This document shows, one piece after another, positions 54,923 to 64,000 of a stretch of DNA of 64,000 nucleotides; positions within the stretch are counted from its first letter, which is position 1, and each line of letters starts with the position of its first letter. Under the pieces are notes generated by a model, which was given only the letters and a program-made list of their open reading frames with translations, searched no databases and had not been told where the DNA came from. Origin of the DNA: Corynebacterium afermentans subsp. lipophilum (GTDB taxonomy: Bacteria; Actinomycetota; Actinomycetes; Mycobacteriales; Mycobacteriaceae); contig NZ_CP046530.1 in the NCBI RefSeq assembly GCF_030408375.1, positions 372,001 to 436,000 of the forward strand, in the 5' to 3' direction. The translations under genes and the position numbers were made by a program.

Positions 54923-55037
54923 CGCGGAGGAGACGGCTGAAGTCATGGGCAGCACACCGGGTGCAGTGCGTGTTGCCCAGCACCGTGCGCTGTCCAAACT
55001 GCGGAAGCAACTGGACGGAGGGCAAGCGGAGTTATGA
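54923..55037 (+). pseudogene. sigD: sigD, 3' part (end of sigma region 4)
   Basis: Joining 53068-53538 to 54933-55037 restores 191 codons in frame. After the duplicated target it reads ETAEVMGSTPGAVRVAQHRA, the recognition helix of region 4, then LSKLRKQL and a stop TGA at 55035-55037 that overlaps the rsdA ATG at 55034. An internal ATG (54945) could start only a fragment of about 30 residues. Confidence 0.93.
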
Positions 55038-55980
55038 CACGTCAGGACGATCACATGGAGGAGTTCGCACGCAGCGACGCGTTCATTGACGCGCTCATGC
55101 TTGGCGACGATCCTTCGGCTGGCACCGACCCCCTCGCCGCCGCCCTGTTGGACTTGAAGGCTGATGTTGACCGCCCGATGCCGCCGGCGCCGCAGCTGTT
55201 CACGGAGCAAGCTCAGGCCTCTGGCAACGTCGCCTCGTTGGAAGAAAAGCGCGCGGAGAAGGCGAAGCGCCGCGTCAGCCCTTGGCTGTCCGGCTTGATC
55301 GGCGCGGCTGCGGCGACCGTGGCGTGCGTTGGCACCGGCGCCGTCCTGTTCGACAGCGGCGCTGCCGACGAGGACACCACCGTGGTGGAGCTTGCCACCA
55401 CCCTCGACGAGCTTGAGATGGCCAGCGAAAGCGGCGACACGGCCGCCACCCGCGACCTGCTGGAGCAGGCGCGCGGCCTGGTGGCGACCATGCAGGAGCG
55501 CGAACGCCGCGCAGCCAGGGACGGCGCGTCCGCGACGGTGACGGAGACAAAGACGGTCACAGAGGCAGCCACCGAAGCGTCCACGGTGCCGGCGGAAGGC
55601 GCCTCCTCCGAGCGCCCGGCTCCGGAGCAGGTCCCCGCGCCGCCGGCGCAGCAGCCGACCCAGGCGCCCCAAGCCCCCGCGCAGCGCGGCCCTGGGGCGG
55701 GAAATGGTGCCGGCACTGGCTATCGGAAGCCCACGCAGTCCACCCAGCCGACGCCGTCGAGCCCGCAGCCGAGCACGACCGCGGGCAACACAGCACCGTC
55801 GCAGGGGCAGGACGCGGCCGGCGAATCGCCGTCGTCGGAAGCGGGTGCGGAGCAGGGGAGCCCGTCGCTGCGTGTCAACGACCCGGCAACGATGGTCAGC
55901 CCGCCGGCCGAGTTCGGCGCCGGTGCCTCCGGCGGCGCGGAGGGCGGCCCGGTCATCCTCCCGGGCGCCGGCAGCAGCTC

Positions 55981-55984
<4 letters not shown>
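55034..55984 (+). CDS. rsdA: Anti-sigma-D factor RsdA
   Basis: 316 aa. The N-terminal cytoplasmic part FARSDAFIDALMLGDD, then PLAAALLDLKADVDRPMP, is the sigma-D-binding element. One membrane helix (WLSGLIGAAAATVACVGTGAVLF, about 84-106) is followed by a helical stretch and a long Pro/Thr/Ala/Gly tail outside. The start codon overlaps the sigD stop (ATGA), so it was translationally coupled to sigD; that coupling is now to the sigD fragment only. Overlaps the convergent DUF5319 gene by four bases. Confidence 0.9.
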
Positions 55985-58011
<2,027 letters not shown>

Positions 58012-58020
58012 GGGATACTC

Positions 58021-59175
58021 ATGCGCGACTACGTGGAAATCGGCCTCGGCCGCGAGGCCCGCAGGGCGTACGACTTGGGCGATCTTTCAATCGTGCCGAA
58101 GCGCCGCACCCGTTCTTCGAAGGACGTGGACACGAGCTGGAACATCGACGCCTACACATTCGACATCCCGCTCGCCTCTCACCCGACGGATGCGCTGGCC
58201 AGCCCCGAGTTCATCATCGAGCTGGGCAAGCAGGGTGGCCTCGGTGTGATCGACGCCGAGGGGCTTTGGGGCCGCCATGCAGATCTCGAGGGCGCGGTGA
58301 AGAAGGTCGTGGACTCGTGCGAGGACGCCTGGGGCATCGACTCGGAAGAGAAGTACCAGGAGTACATGGACTCGGAGGAGCGCTCCGTTCGCACGCTGCA
58401 GGAGCTGCACGCCGCGGAGCTTGATACCGATCTGCTCACTGAGCGCATCGCCCAGGTGCGCGACTCCGGCGTCACAGTGGCGGTGCGCGTGAGCCCGCAG
58501 AACGCGCGTGAGCTGGCGCCGGTGGTCATCGCGGCAGGTGCGGAGATCCTGTTCATCCAGGGTTCTATCGTCTCGGCCGAGCACGTGCAGCAGGGCGGCG
58601 AGCCGTTGAACCTGAAGGAGTTCGTCGGCTCGTTGGACGTGCCGGTGATCGCGGGCGGTGTGTACGACTACTCCACGGCAACGCACCTGATGCGGTCCGG
58701 CGTCGCCGGTGTGATTGTGGGCTCCGGCGATGCCAACACGGTGGTCAACGTCCCCATGGCGACGGCGGTTGCAGACGTGGCGGCAGCGCGCCGCGACTAC
58801 CTGGACGAAACCGGTGGGCGCTACGTGCACGTGCTGGCGGACACTTCCCTGTGGGAGCCCGGCGCCGTTGCCCTTGCTATCGCGTGCGGGGCCGATGCGG
58901 TCATGCTCGGCCGAAATTTGGCGCAGGCGTCCGAAGCTGCGGCGGACGGGGTGTACTGGGAGGCGCAGACGGCGCACCCGCGCTTTCCCCGTGGTGGCGT
59001 GGTCAAGAATGCGGTATCCGGCAAGCGTGTGCCGTTGGAGACTGTGCTGTTCGGGCCGTCGAGCGATCCATACGGCGGTCTGAACATCGTCGGAGGTCTC
59101 AAGAGAATCATGGCCAAGTGTGGTTATACTGATGTGAAAGCTTTTCAGAAAGCAGATCTGGCAATCCGTAATTAA
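58021..59175 (+). CDS. guaB3: GuaB3-family IMP dehydrogenase-related protein
   Basis: 384 aa, (beta/alpha)8 barrel without CBS domains. YVEIGLGREARRAYDLGDLS start, VSPQNARELAPVVIAAGAEIL and PRGGVVKNAVSGKRVPLE. Where IMPDH has GSICTTR this protein has GSGDANTVVNVPM, so the catalytic Cys is missing, and the flap Arg-Tyr pair is not evident. The actinobacterial group has no established activity. Nine bp after guaB, so surely cotranscribed. Confidence 0.9.
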   Translation: MRDYVEIGLGREARRAYDLGDLSIVPKRRTRSSKDVDTSWNIDAYTFDIPLASHPTDALASPEFIIELGKQGGLGVIDAEGLWGRHADLEGAVKKVVDSCEDAWGIDSEEKYQEYMDSEERSVRTLQELHAAELDTDLLTERIAQVRDSGVTVAVRVSPQNARELAPVVIAAGAEILFIQGSIVSAEHVQQGGEPLNLKEFVGSLDVPVIAGGVYDYSTATHLMRSGVAGVIVGSGDANTVVNVPMATAVADVAAARRDYLDETGGRYVHVLADTSLWEPGAVALAIACGADAVMLGRNLAQASEAAADGVYWEAQTAHPRFPRGGVVKNAVSGKRVPLETVLFGPSSDPYGGLNIVGGLKRIMAKCGYTDVKAFQKADLAIRN

Positions 59176-59183
59176 GAAATTGG

Positions 59184-60488
59184 ATGAGTACGCCCATGCC
59201 TAGCCGTGTAACCCTTCTTCGCGACGCACCAGAGGGTGCCTCCCACGAGGTCGATGTCAACGACATCTTCTTCTCGGTCACCGACGCGAAGGGTGTGATG
59301 ACGCATGTCAACAATGTGTTCATCAAGTACGCCCAGTACAGCGCGGACGAGATGATTGGCAAGCCGCACAACCTCATCCGCCACGACGAGATGCCGGGTG
59401 CCGCCTTCAAGCTCATGTGGGACACCATCGAGGATGGCCGCCCCTTTGCCGCGTACGTGCGCAACCGTGCCAAGAGCGGCTCGGCTTACGACGTGCTCGC
59501 CACCGTCACCCCGCTGCCCAACGGCGGCTACCTCTCCGTGCGCACCCGCCCGATGACGGAGCGCTTCGAGGCCGCGGGTCAGCTTTACCAGGAGGCGAAC
59601 CTGGTGGAGCACGAGGCGAAGGACAACGGTGTCGGCCGCCGTGAGCGCGCCGTCATGGGCGCGGAGAAGATCGGCGAGCTGCTGCCGGATTACGACGCGT
59701 TCATCCAGGCCGCCCTGCCTGCCGAGATGCAGGCGCTTGAGGACGCCGGGTTTACCCTGCCGGACGGCTCGGGCGAGATCTACGAGTCGGCCCTCGCCCT
59801 GTACGGCGAGTTGGACCAGTTCATGTCCGTCCAGACCGCCATTCAGGACGCGGCCGACGAGCTGCGCAAGGCTTCCGCCACCCTGGTGGAGGAAAACGCC
59901 GTCACCAATAACGTGAAGGCGGAGATGGAAAACGTGGTCACCGAGGGTGCGTCGCGCACCCTGTTGCTCGCGCCGCTGCAGGTGTGGGCGACCATGCGCG
60001 GGATCATCGACGAGAACGCCGCCACCTTGGCAGAGGTTGCCGAGGAGCTCTACGCGAAGACCGCCAACGCACGCATGGCGATTGCACTGGCGCGTCTGCA
60101 CACCGCACAGACTGCGCAGTTTTCCACCGAGTCCGGCGCGGACGAATCTATGCACCTGCTTGTGGACGCGCTCGAGGTCGACGTCCGGGAGATGGACGAC
60201 GCGGTGTTCCTGCACTCGTCGTTCCGCCGCCGCGTGGAGCTGAAGGTCAACTCCATTACTGAGCTGACCAAGATTCCGCTGGAGATGATCCGCCGCTGGT
60301 CCCAGAACACCAACGAGTCCACCATGGGCGCCGAAGTGATGCCGCTGGTGGAGCAGGTCAACAACGCTATGGCCGCCGCCGATAATTCAATCGCCCAGCT
60401 GCAGCAGGCCGCCGATAAGCTTGCCCAGGCACCGTCCACGGACGAGGTCCGCGCCGCCCTGGAGCGCCTCAACTCGGCCGTGAAGTAA
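59184..60488 (+). CDS. PAS-domain protein with Aer-like sensor and helical C-terminus
   Basis: 434 aa from the ATG at 59184 (a second ATG at 59196). Residues 25-115 form a PAS domain closely patterned on the aerotaxis sensor Aer: FSVTDAKGVMTHVNN, then IGKPHNLIRHDEMPGAAF and MWDTIEDGRPFAAYV, the FAD-binding type. Residues 130-434 are almost all helical, without the E-A-A-I/R-R hairpin of chemoreceptors, without transmembrane segments and without a kinase domain. Eight bp after guaB3; TATACT at 59125-59130 could give it its own promoter. Likely a cytoplasmic redox sensor with unknown output. Confidence 0.75.
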   Translation: MSTPMPSRVTLLRDAPEGASHEVDVNDIFFSVTDAKGVMTHVNNVFIKYAQYSADEMIGKPHNLIRHDEMPGAAFKLMWDTIEDGRPFAAYVRNRAKSGSAYDVLATVTPLPNGGYLSVRTRPMTERFEAAGQLYQEANLVEHEAKDNGVGRRERAVMGAEKIGELLPDYDAFIQAALPAEMQALEDAGFTLPDGSGEIYESALALYGELDQFMSVQTAIQDAADELRKASATLVEENAVTNNVKAEMENVVTEGASRTLLLAPLQVWATMRGIIDENAATLAEVAEELYAKTANARMAIALARLHTAQTAQFSTESGADESMHLLVDALEVDVREMDDAVFLHSSFRRRVELKVNSITELTKIPLEMIRRWSQNTNESTMGAEVMPLVEQVNNAMAAADNSIAQLQQAADKLAQAPSTDEVRAALERLNSAVK

Positions 60489-60577
60489 CGCGTTCTACGC
60501 CCGCGACGAGCCAGTTTTCTTCGTCGCCCGCGCTGGTGCTGGTTATTCAGGGGTTTTCCTAGACGCCGCACAGGCAG

Positions 60578-60605
60578 TTGGGTCTCGCGCGGGATCGACT
60601 ACGAT
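60578..60605 (+). promoter_or_regulatory. Possible guaA promoter, leaderless transcript
   Basis: TTGGGT (60578-60583), 16 bp, TACGAT (60600-60605). The expected RNA start, 6-8 bp further, falls on or next to the GTG at 60614. No ribosome-binding site precedes the GTG. Confidence 0.45.
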
Positions 60606-60613
60606 CTAGGCCT

Positions 60614-62167
60614 GTGAATACTCCGCAAGCCCGCCCAGTCCTTGTCCTCGATTTCGGTGCGCAGTACGCGCAGCTGATCGCCCGCCGTGTGCGCGAGGCG
60701 AACGTTTTCTCCGAGGTGGTTCCCTCCACCATCACCGCCGCAGAAGTCCGCGAGAAGAACCCGCAGGCGCTGATCCTCTCCGGCGGCCCGTCGTCGGTGT
60801 ACGCAGAGGGCGCGCCGCAGCTCGATGCTGAGATCTTCGAGCTGGGGCTGCCTATCTTCGGTATTTGCTACGGCTTCCAGATCATGACCCGTGCGCTCGG
60901 CGGCGAGGTGGCCGAGACCGGCGCGCGCGAGTACGGCCGCACGCAGATGCGCGTCGACGGCGGCGTGCTCCACGCCGGACTCGAGCCCGAGCACGCCGTG
61001 TGGATGTCCCACGGCGACTCTGTCACGCAGGCGCCTGAGGGCTTCGAGGTCACCGCCTCCACCCCGGGCGCGCCCGTGGCCGCGTTCGAGGACACCTCCC
61101 GCAAGCTCGCCGGCGTGCAGTACCACCCGGAGGTCATGCACTCCCCGCACGGCCAGGAGGTGCTCACCCGCTTCCTCACCGACATCGCCGGCCTGGAGCA
61201 GAACTGGACCGCCTCCAACATCGCCGAGCAGCTGATCGCGGACGTGCGCGAGCAGGTAGGTGAGGGCCGCGCCATTTGCGCCCTGTCCGGCGGCGTGGAT
61301 TCCGCTGTCGCGGCGGCGCTGGTACAGCGCGCCATCGGCGACCGTCTCACCTGCGTGTTCGTGGACCATGGCCTGCTGCGCCAGGGCGAGCGCGAGCAGG
61401 TGGAGACCGATTTCGTGGCCGCCACCGGCGCGAAGCTGGTCACCGTGGACGAGCGCAAGGCGTTCTTGGACAAGCTCGCCGGAGTGACCGAGCCGGAGGC
61501 GAAGCGCAAGGCCATCGGCGCGGAGTTCATCCGCTCCTTCGAGCGCGCTGTTGCCGGCGTGCTGGAAGGCCAGCAGGTGGACTACCTGGTCCAGGGCACC
61601 CTGTACCCGGACGTGGTGGAGTCCGGCGGCGGCACCGGCACCGCCAACATCAAGAGCCACCACAACGTTGGCGGCCTGCCGGACGACGTGGAGTTCGAGC
61701 TCGTTGAGCCGCTGCGTCTGCTGTTCAAGGACGAGGTCCGCGCCGTCGGTCGCGAGCTGGGCCTGCCCGAGGAGATTGTGAACCGTCAGCCGTTCCCGGG
61801 CCCGGGCCTGGGCATCCGCATCATCGGCGAGGTCACCGAGGAACGCCTGGAGACGCTGCGCGCCGCCGACGCCATCGCCCGCGAGGAGCTGACTAAGGCC
61901 GGTATGGACGAGCAGATCTGGCAGTGCCCGGTCGTGCTGCTCGCGGATGTGCGCTCCGTGGGCGTGCAGGGCGACGGCCGCACCTACGGCCACCCGATCG
62001 TGCTGCGACCGGTCGCCTCCGAGGACGCGATGACCGCGGACTGGGTGCGCATCCCGTACGAGACCCTCGAGGTCATCTCCACCCGCATCACCAATGAGGT
62101 GGCCGACATCAACCGCGTGGTGCTGGACGTCACCTCCAAGCCGCCGGCCACCATCGAGTGGGAGTAA
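60614..62167 (+). CDS. guaA: GMP synthase (glutamine-hydrolysing)
   Basis: 517 aa from a GTG at 60614. N-terminal class I amidotransferase with FGICYGFQ (Cys85) and the QYHPEV His; ATP-pyrophosphatase domain with [15 protein letters not shown]-terminal dimerisation part ending ATIEWE. Converts XMP, ATP and Gln to GMP. The 125 bp between the PAS gene and guaA hold the probable leaderless promoter. Confidence 0.97.
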   Translation: MNTPQARPVLVLDFGAQYAQLIARRVREANVFSEVVPSTITAAEVREKNPQALILSGGPSSVYAEGAPQLDAEIFELGLPIFGICYGFQIMTRALGGEVAETGAREYGRTQMRVDGGVLHAGLEPEHAVWMSHGDSVTQAPEGFEVTASTPGAPVAAFEDTSRKLAGVQYHPEVMHSPHGQEVLTRFLTDIAGLEQNWTASNIAEQLIADVREQVGEGRAICALSGGVDSAVAAALVQRAIGDRLTCVFVDHGLLRQGEREQVETDFVAATGAKLVTVDERKAFLDKLAGVTEPEAKRKAIGAEFIRSFERAVAGVLEGQQVDYLVQGTLYPDVVESGGGTGTANIKSHHNVGGLPDDVEFELVEPLRLLFKDEVRAVGRELGLPEEIVNRQPFPGPGLGIRIIGEVTEERLETLRAADAIAREELTKAGMDEQIWQCPVVLLADVRSVGVQGDGRTYGHPIVLRPVASEDAMTADWVRIPYETLEVISTRITNEVADINRVVLDVTSKPPATIEWE

Positions 62168-62189
62168 GCCAGTCACCTATGCCCGCGTC

Positions 62190-63242
62190 TTAGCGGGCGT
62201 AGTACGCGGACACGGACCCGATACGCTCTGTCACGTTGATCGTGAGCAACGCGCTGTCCTTGTCCGCGTTTTGCGTTTCTTCGGGGCAGGCGGTCTCGCC
62301 GATGGTGACTTGGCAGTTCACGTCGACCGGGATGTTGTCCGGCAGGATCACGTCCACCTTGCCGATGGTGTTGCTGACCTCGACGGTTTTCGGCTCGCGC
62401 AGCGGCTCAAGCTCGGAGAAGTCAAGGTAGGTCTCGCCGACGAAGCCGTTGACGCCCGGTTGGTCTGGCAGGGTGTCGATGTCGTACACGGTGATGTGCG
62501 CGCTGCCGAAGCGCCCGTAGTCGCCGTCGCGCAGGTCGCTGTAAAACGCAAGCGCCACGAGCGAGACCGCTGAGAGGCCCAAGGCGACCGGGATCCAGAA
62601 CCAGTTGCGTTTTCTCGTCTGTGTTGGAGCCGGTTCGCTCGGCTCCGGCAGATGCCACAGCTCCGGCGCCGCGCCCAGTGGGTCCCAGGCGGGCGGGCGC
62701 TGGCCGGGGTGTTCGTGTCCTTCGGGCACCGTCAGATGGGAGGTGTCCACAGCGGGGCGGTTGCTTGTACGGGGCCCCTCCGGCTCGCCCACCAGCAACC
62801 CAGCCGGCGGCTCGGGATGGCGCTGGTGCAGGAAGTACCAGCCGGCGGCGAAGAGGATGAACGTGACCAGCACTGCCCGCAGATCGCCTGCGACGGAAAC
62901 GGACGGTAAAAACAGGAAGAGTCCGAGCAGCAGCCACCAGCCGGTGTCGCGATCCTTTATCTCCGCTGCGGTCAGCTGCACTTTCGGAGTGATGATCGCG
63001 GCCCACGGGCTGCGGGTCAGCCCGAAGCGGGGCATGTTGATCCAGCACAGCAGGTAGAGGAAGATGCCGCCGCCGAACGCGAGCGAGAGCGCGACGAAAA
63101 CCACGCGGATAAACGTGGGGTCGATGTGGAAGCGGGCGCCGATGCCTTCGCAGACGCCGCCGATGACGGCCTTGCCGCCCTGGTCCTCCGGGATGCGGGG
63201 CGGGCGGGTGTCCCACATCTGTGTGAGTGTGTTGTTCTCCAT
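62190..63242 (-). CDS. PspC-domain membrane protein with LiaF-like C-terminal domain
   Basis: 350 aa. N-terminal PspC domain (AVIGGVCEGIGARFHIDPTF, then a membrane helix FVALSLAFGGGIFLYLLCWI), two more hydrophobic segments, a Pro-rich linker, another membrane helix (WIPVALGLSAVSLVALAFY, about 215-233) and an outward beta-rich part with TVEVSNTIGKVDVILPDN, like the C-terminal region of LiaF. Members sense or dampen envelope stress. Divergent from a PspC sensor kinase, which suggests they work together. Confidence 0.85.
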   Translation of the reverse strand: MENNTLTQMWDTRPPRIPEDQGGKAVIGGVCEGIGARFHIDPTFIRVVFVALSLAFGGGIFLYLLCWINMPRFGLTRSPWAAIITPKVQLTAAEIKDRDTGWWLLLGLFLFLPSVSVAGDLRAVLVTFILFAAGWYFLHQRHPEPPAGLLVGEPEGPRTSNRPAVDTSHLTVPEGHEHPGQRPPAWDPLGAAPELWHLPEPSEPAPTQTRKRNWFWIPVALGLSAVSLVALAFYSDLRDGDYGRFGSAHITVYDIDTLPDQPGVNGFVGETYLDFSELEPLREPKTVEVSNTIGKVDVILPDNIPVDVNCQVTIGETACPEETQNADKDSALLTINVTERIGSVSAYYAR

Positions 63243-63354
63243 AGCTCTATCCTCCCGCGGGAGCGCGGGCCGCGGTATCGGGAACGACCCTGATTTTTCG
63301 TTTCAGGGTTTTCCCCGATGTGCCCTCAGGCGCACCCGTGCAACGATGGGGGTT

Positions 63355-64000
63355 ATGTCTGCGTTGTATCCCCGGCTGACCCGGAACCGCTCCCGCCGCG
63401 TTGTGGCCGGCGTGGCCTCCGGTGTGGCCGACCACCTGGGGGTGGAGGACAAATGGGTGCGCCTGTTCTTCGTCGCGGCCAGCTTCGCGGGCGGGTTCGG
63501 CGCGCTGCTCTACGCCGGTTTGTGGATGTTTACGCCTCTGGACGACAGTGGGGCGCAGCGCCAGCGCCCGGGAACGATGGATCTTGCGCTTGTGGTGCTC
63601 GGGTTCGCAGGGGCGCTTATTGCGCTGCAGCTGTCTTCGGGCGCGGGCGCCACGGTGGTGTTCGTGCTGGGCGTGCTCATCGTCGGCGCGGTGATTGCGC
63701 TGCAGGCCTACGACCGCGGCACGGGGTCGTGGGGCAACATCGCCGCGCTGATGTTGGGTGCGCTGCTGGTCATGGCTGGGGTGCTGGCAGTGGCGTTTGT
63801 GGGCGAAAGCGCCGGGGTTGGCGGCGTGGTGGTCTCCGTGCTGGTCACGGTGGTGGGCGTGGCGGTGCTGGTTGTGCCGCTGATAGCCAAGCTGGCCAAT
63901 TCGCTCGTCGCGGAGCGGGAGGCCAAGGCGGTGGCGGACCAGCGCGCGGAGATTGCCTCACGCTTGCACGATTCGGTGCTGCAGACCCTCGCGCTGATTC
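63355..64000 (+). CDS. PspC-type sensor histidine kinase (cut by window end)
   Basis: 215 codons visible from the ATG at 63355. PspC domain (RRVVAGVASGVADHLGVEDK), followed by about five membrane helices and then the start of a HisKA_3 dimerisation helix RLHDSVLQTLALI, with the phospho-accepting His, at the window edge. The ATPase domain and a partner response regulator are expected to the right. Divergent from the PspC/LiaF-like gene with 112 bp between, which should hold both promoters. Likely an envelope-stress system. Confidence 0.87.
   Translation, partial: MSALYPRLTRNRSRRVVAGVASGVADHLGVEDKWVRLFFVAASFAGGFGALLYAGLWMFTPLDDSGAQRQRPGTMDLALVVLGFAGALIALQLSSGAGATVVFVLGVLIVGAVIALQAYDRGTGSWGNIAALMLGALLVMAGVLAVAFVGESAGVGGVVVSVLVTVVGVAVLVVPLIAKLANSLVAEREAKAVADQRAEIASRLHDSVLQTLALI

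Overview
High-G+C actinobacterial chromosome, almost certainly a Corynebacterium. Evidence: the spc ribosomal block is split by accessory genes; an ESX-4-type type VII secretion locus has a subtilisin-like mycosin; the whiB3/whcB-sigD-rsdA-guaB-guaB3-guaA order is kept; an IS1249-type element is present; a CIRCE-controlled groES is followed by a groEL1-type gene. The species cannot be fixed from the sequence alone.

Layout. 1-5886 (minus strand): a PfkB sugar kinase cut by the window edge, thiD, two tandem membrane-associated GTPases and a formate/nitrite-type channel. 6302-7575: rplN-rplX-rplE. 8007-15493: an accessory block with an oxalate/formate-type transporter, FdhD, a quinone oxidoreductase, an AhpD-like protein, a DUF2786 protein, an ArsR/MFS pair with a perfect palindromic operator, and an M20 amidohydrolase. 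15845-18587: rpsH-rplF-rplR-rpsE-rpmD-rplO. 19052-22645: secY-adk, map and an L,D-transpeptidase. 22811-27226: infA, rpsM-rpsK-rpsD-rpoA-rplQ and truA.

27269-38203 is a secretion region: a large polytopic membrane protein, eccB, mycP and eccD on the opposite strand, then eccC, an Rv3446c-type accessory gene and two WXG100 genes. rplM-rpsI, an HNH endonuclease and glmM follow, then a trio of uncharacterised genes (42226-43993) that includes a cysteine-rich Glu-Pro repeat protein. 44022-49815 carries an alpha/beta-hydrolase-like protein, a membrane protein, alr and the t6A genes tsaE/tsaB/tsaD with rimI. 50498-52410 is groES-groEL.

52480-62167 is the whcB-sigD-rsdA-gua region. Here a complete 1,384-bp IS1249-like element with 25-bp terminal repeats and a 10-bp target duplication has split the extracytoplasmic sigma factor gene sigD inside its promoter-recognition domain, and has separated rsdA (anti-sigma-D) from the coding sequence whose stop codon overlaps its start. 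The window ends with two divergent PspC-domain genes, one a sensor kinase cut by the edge.

A second unexpected signal is a short motif, consensus TTCGTCGATAAGCA, found about 22 times in both orientations, in coding and non-coding DNA, roughly once per 3 kb.
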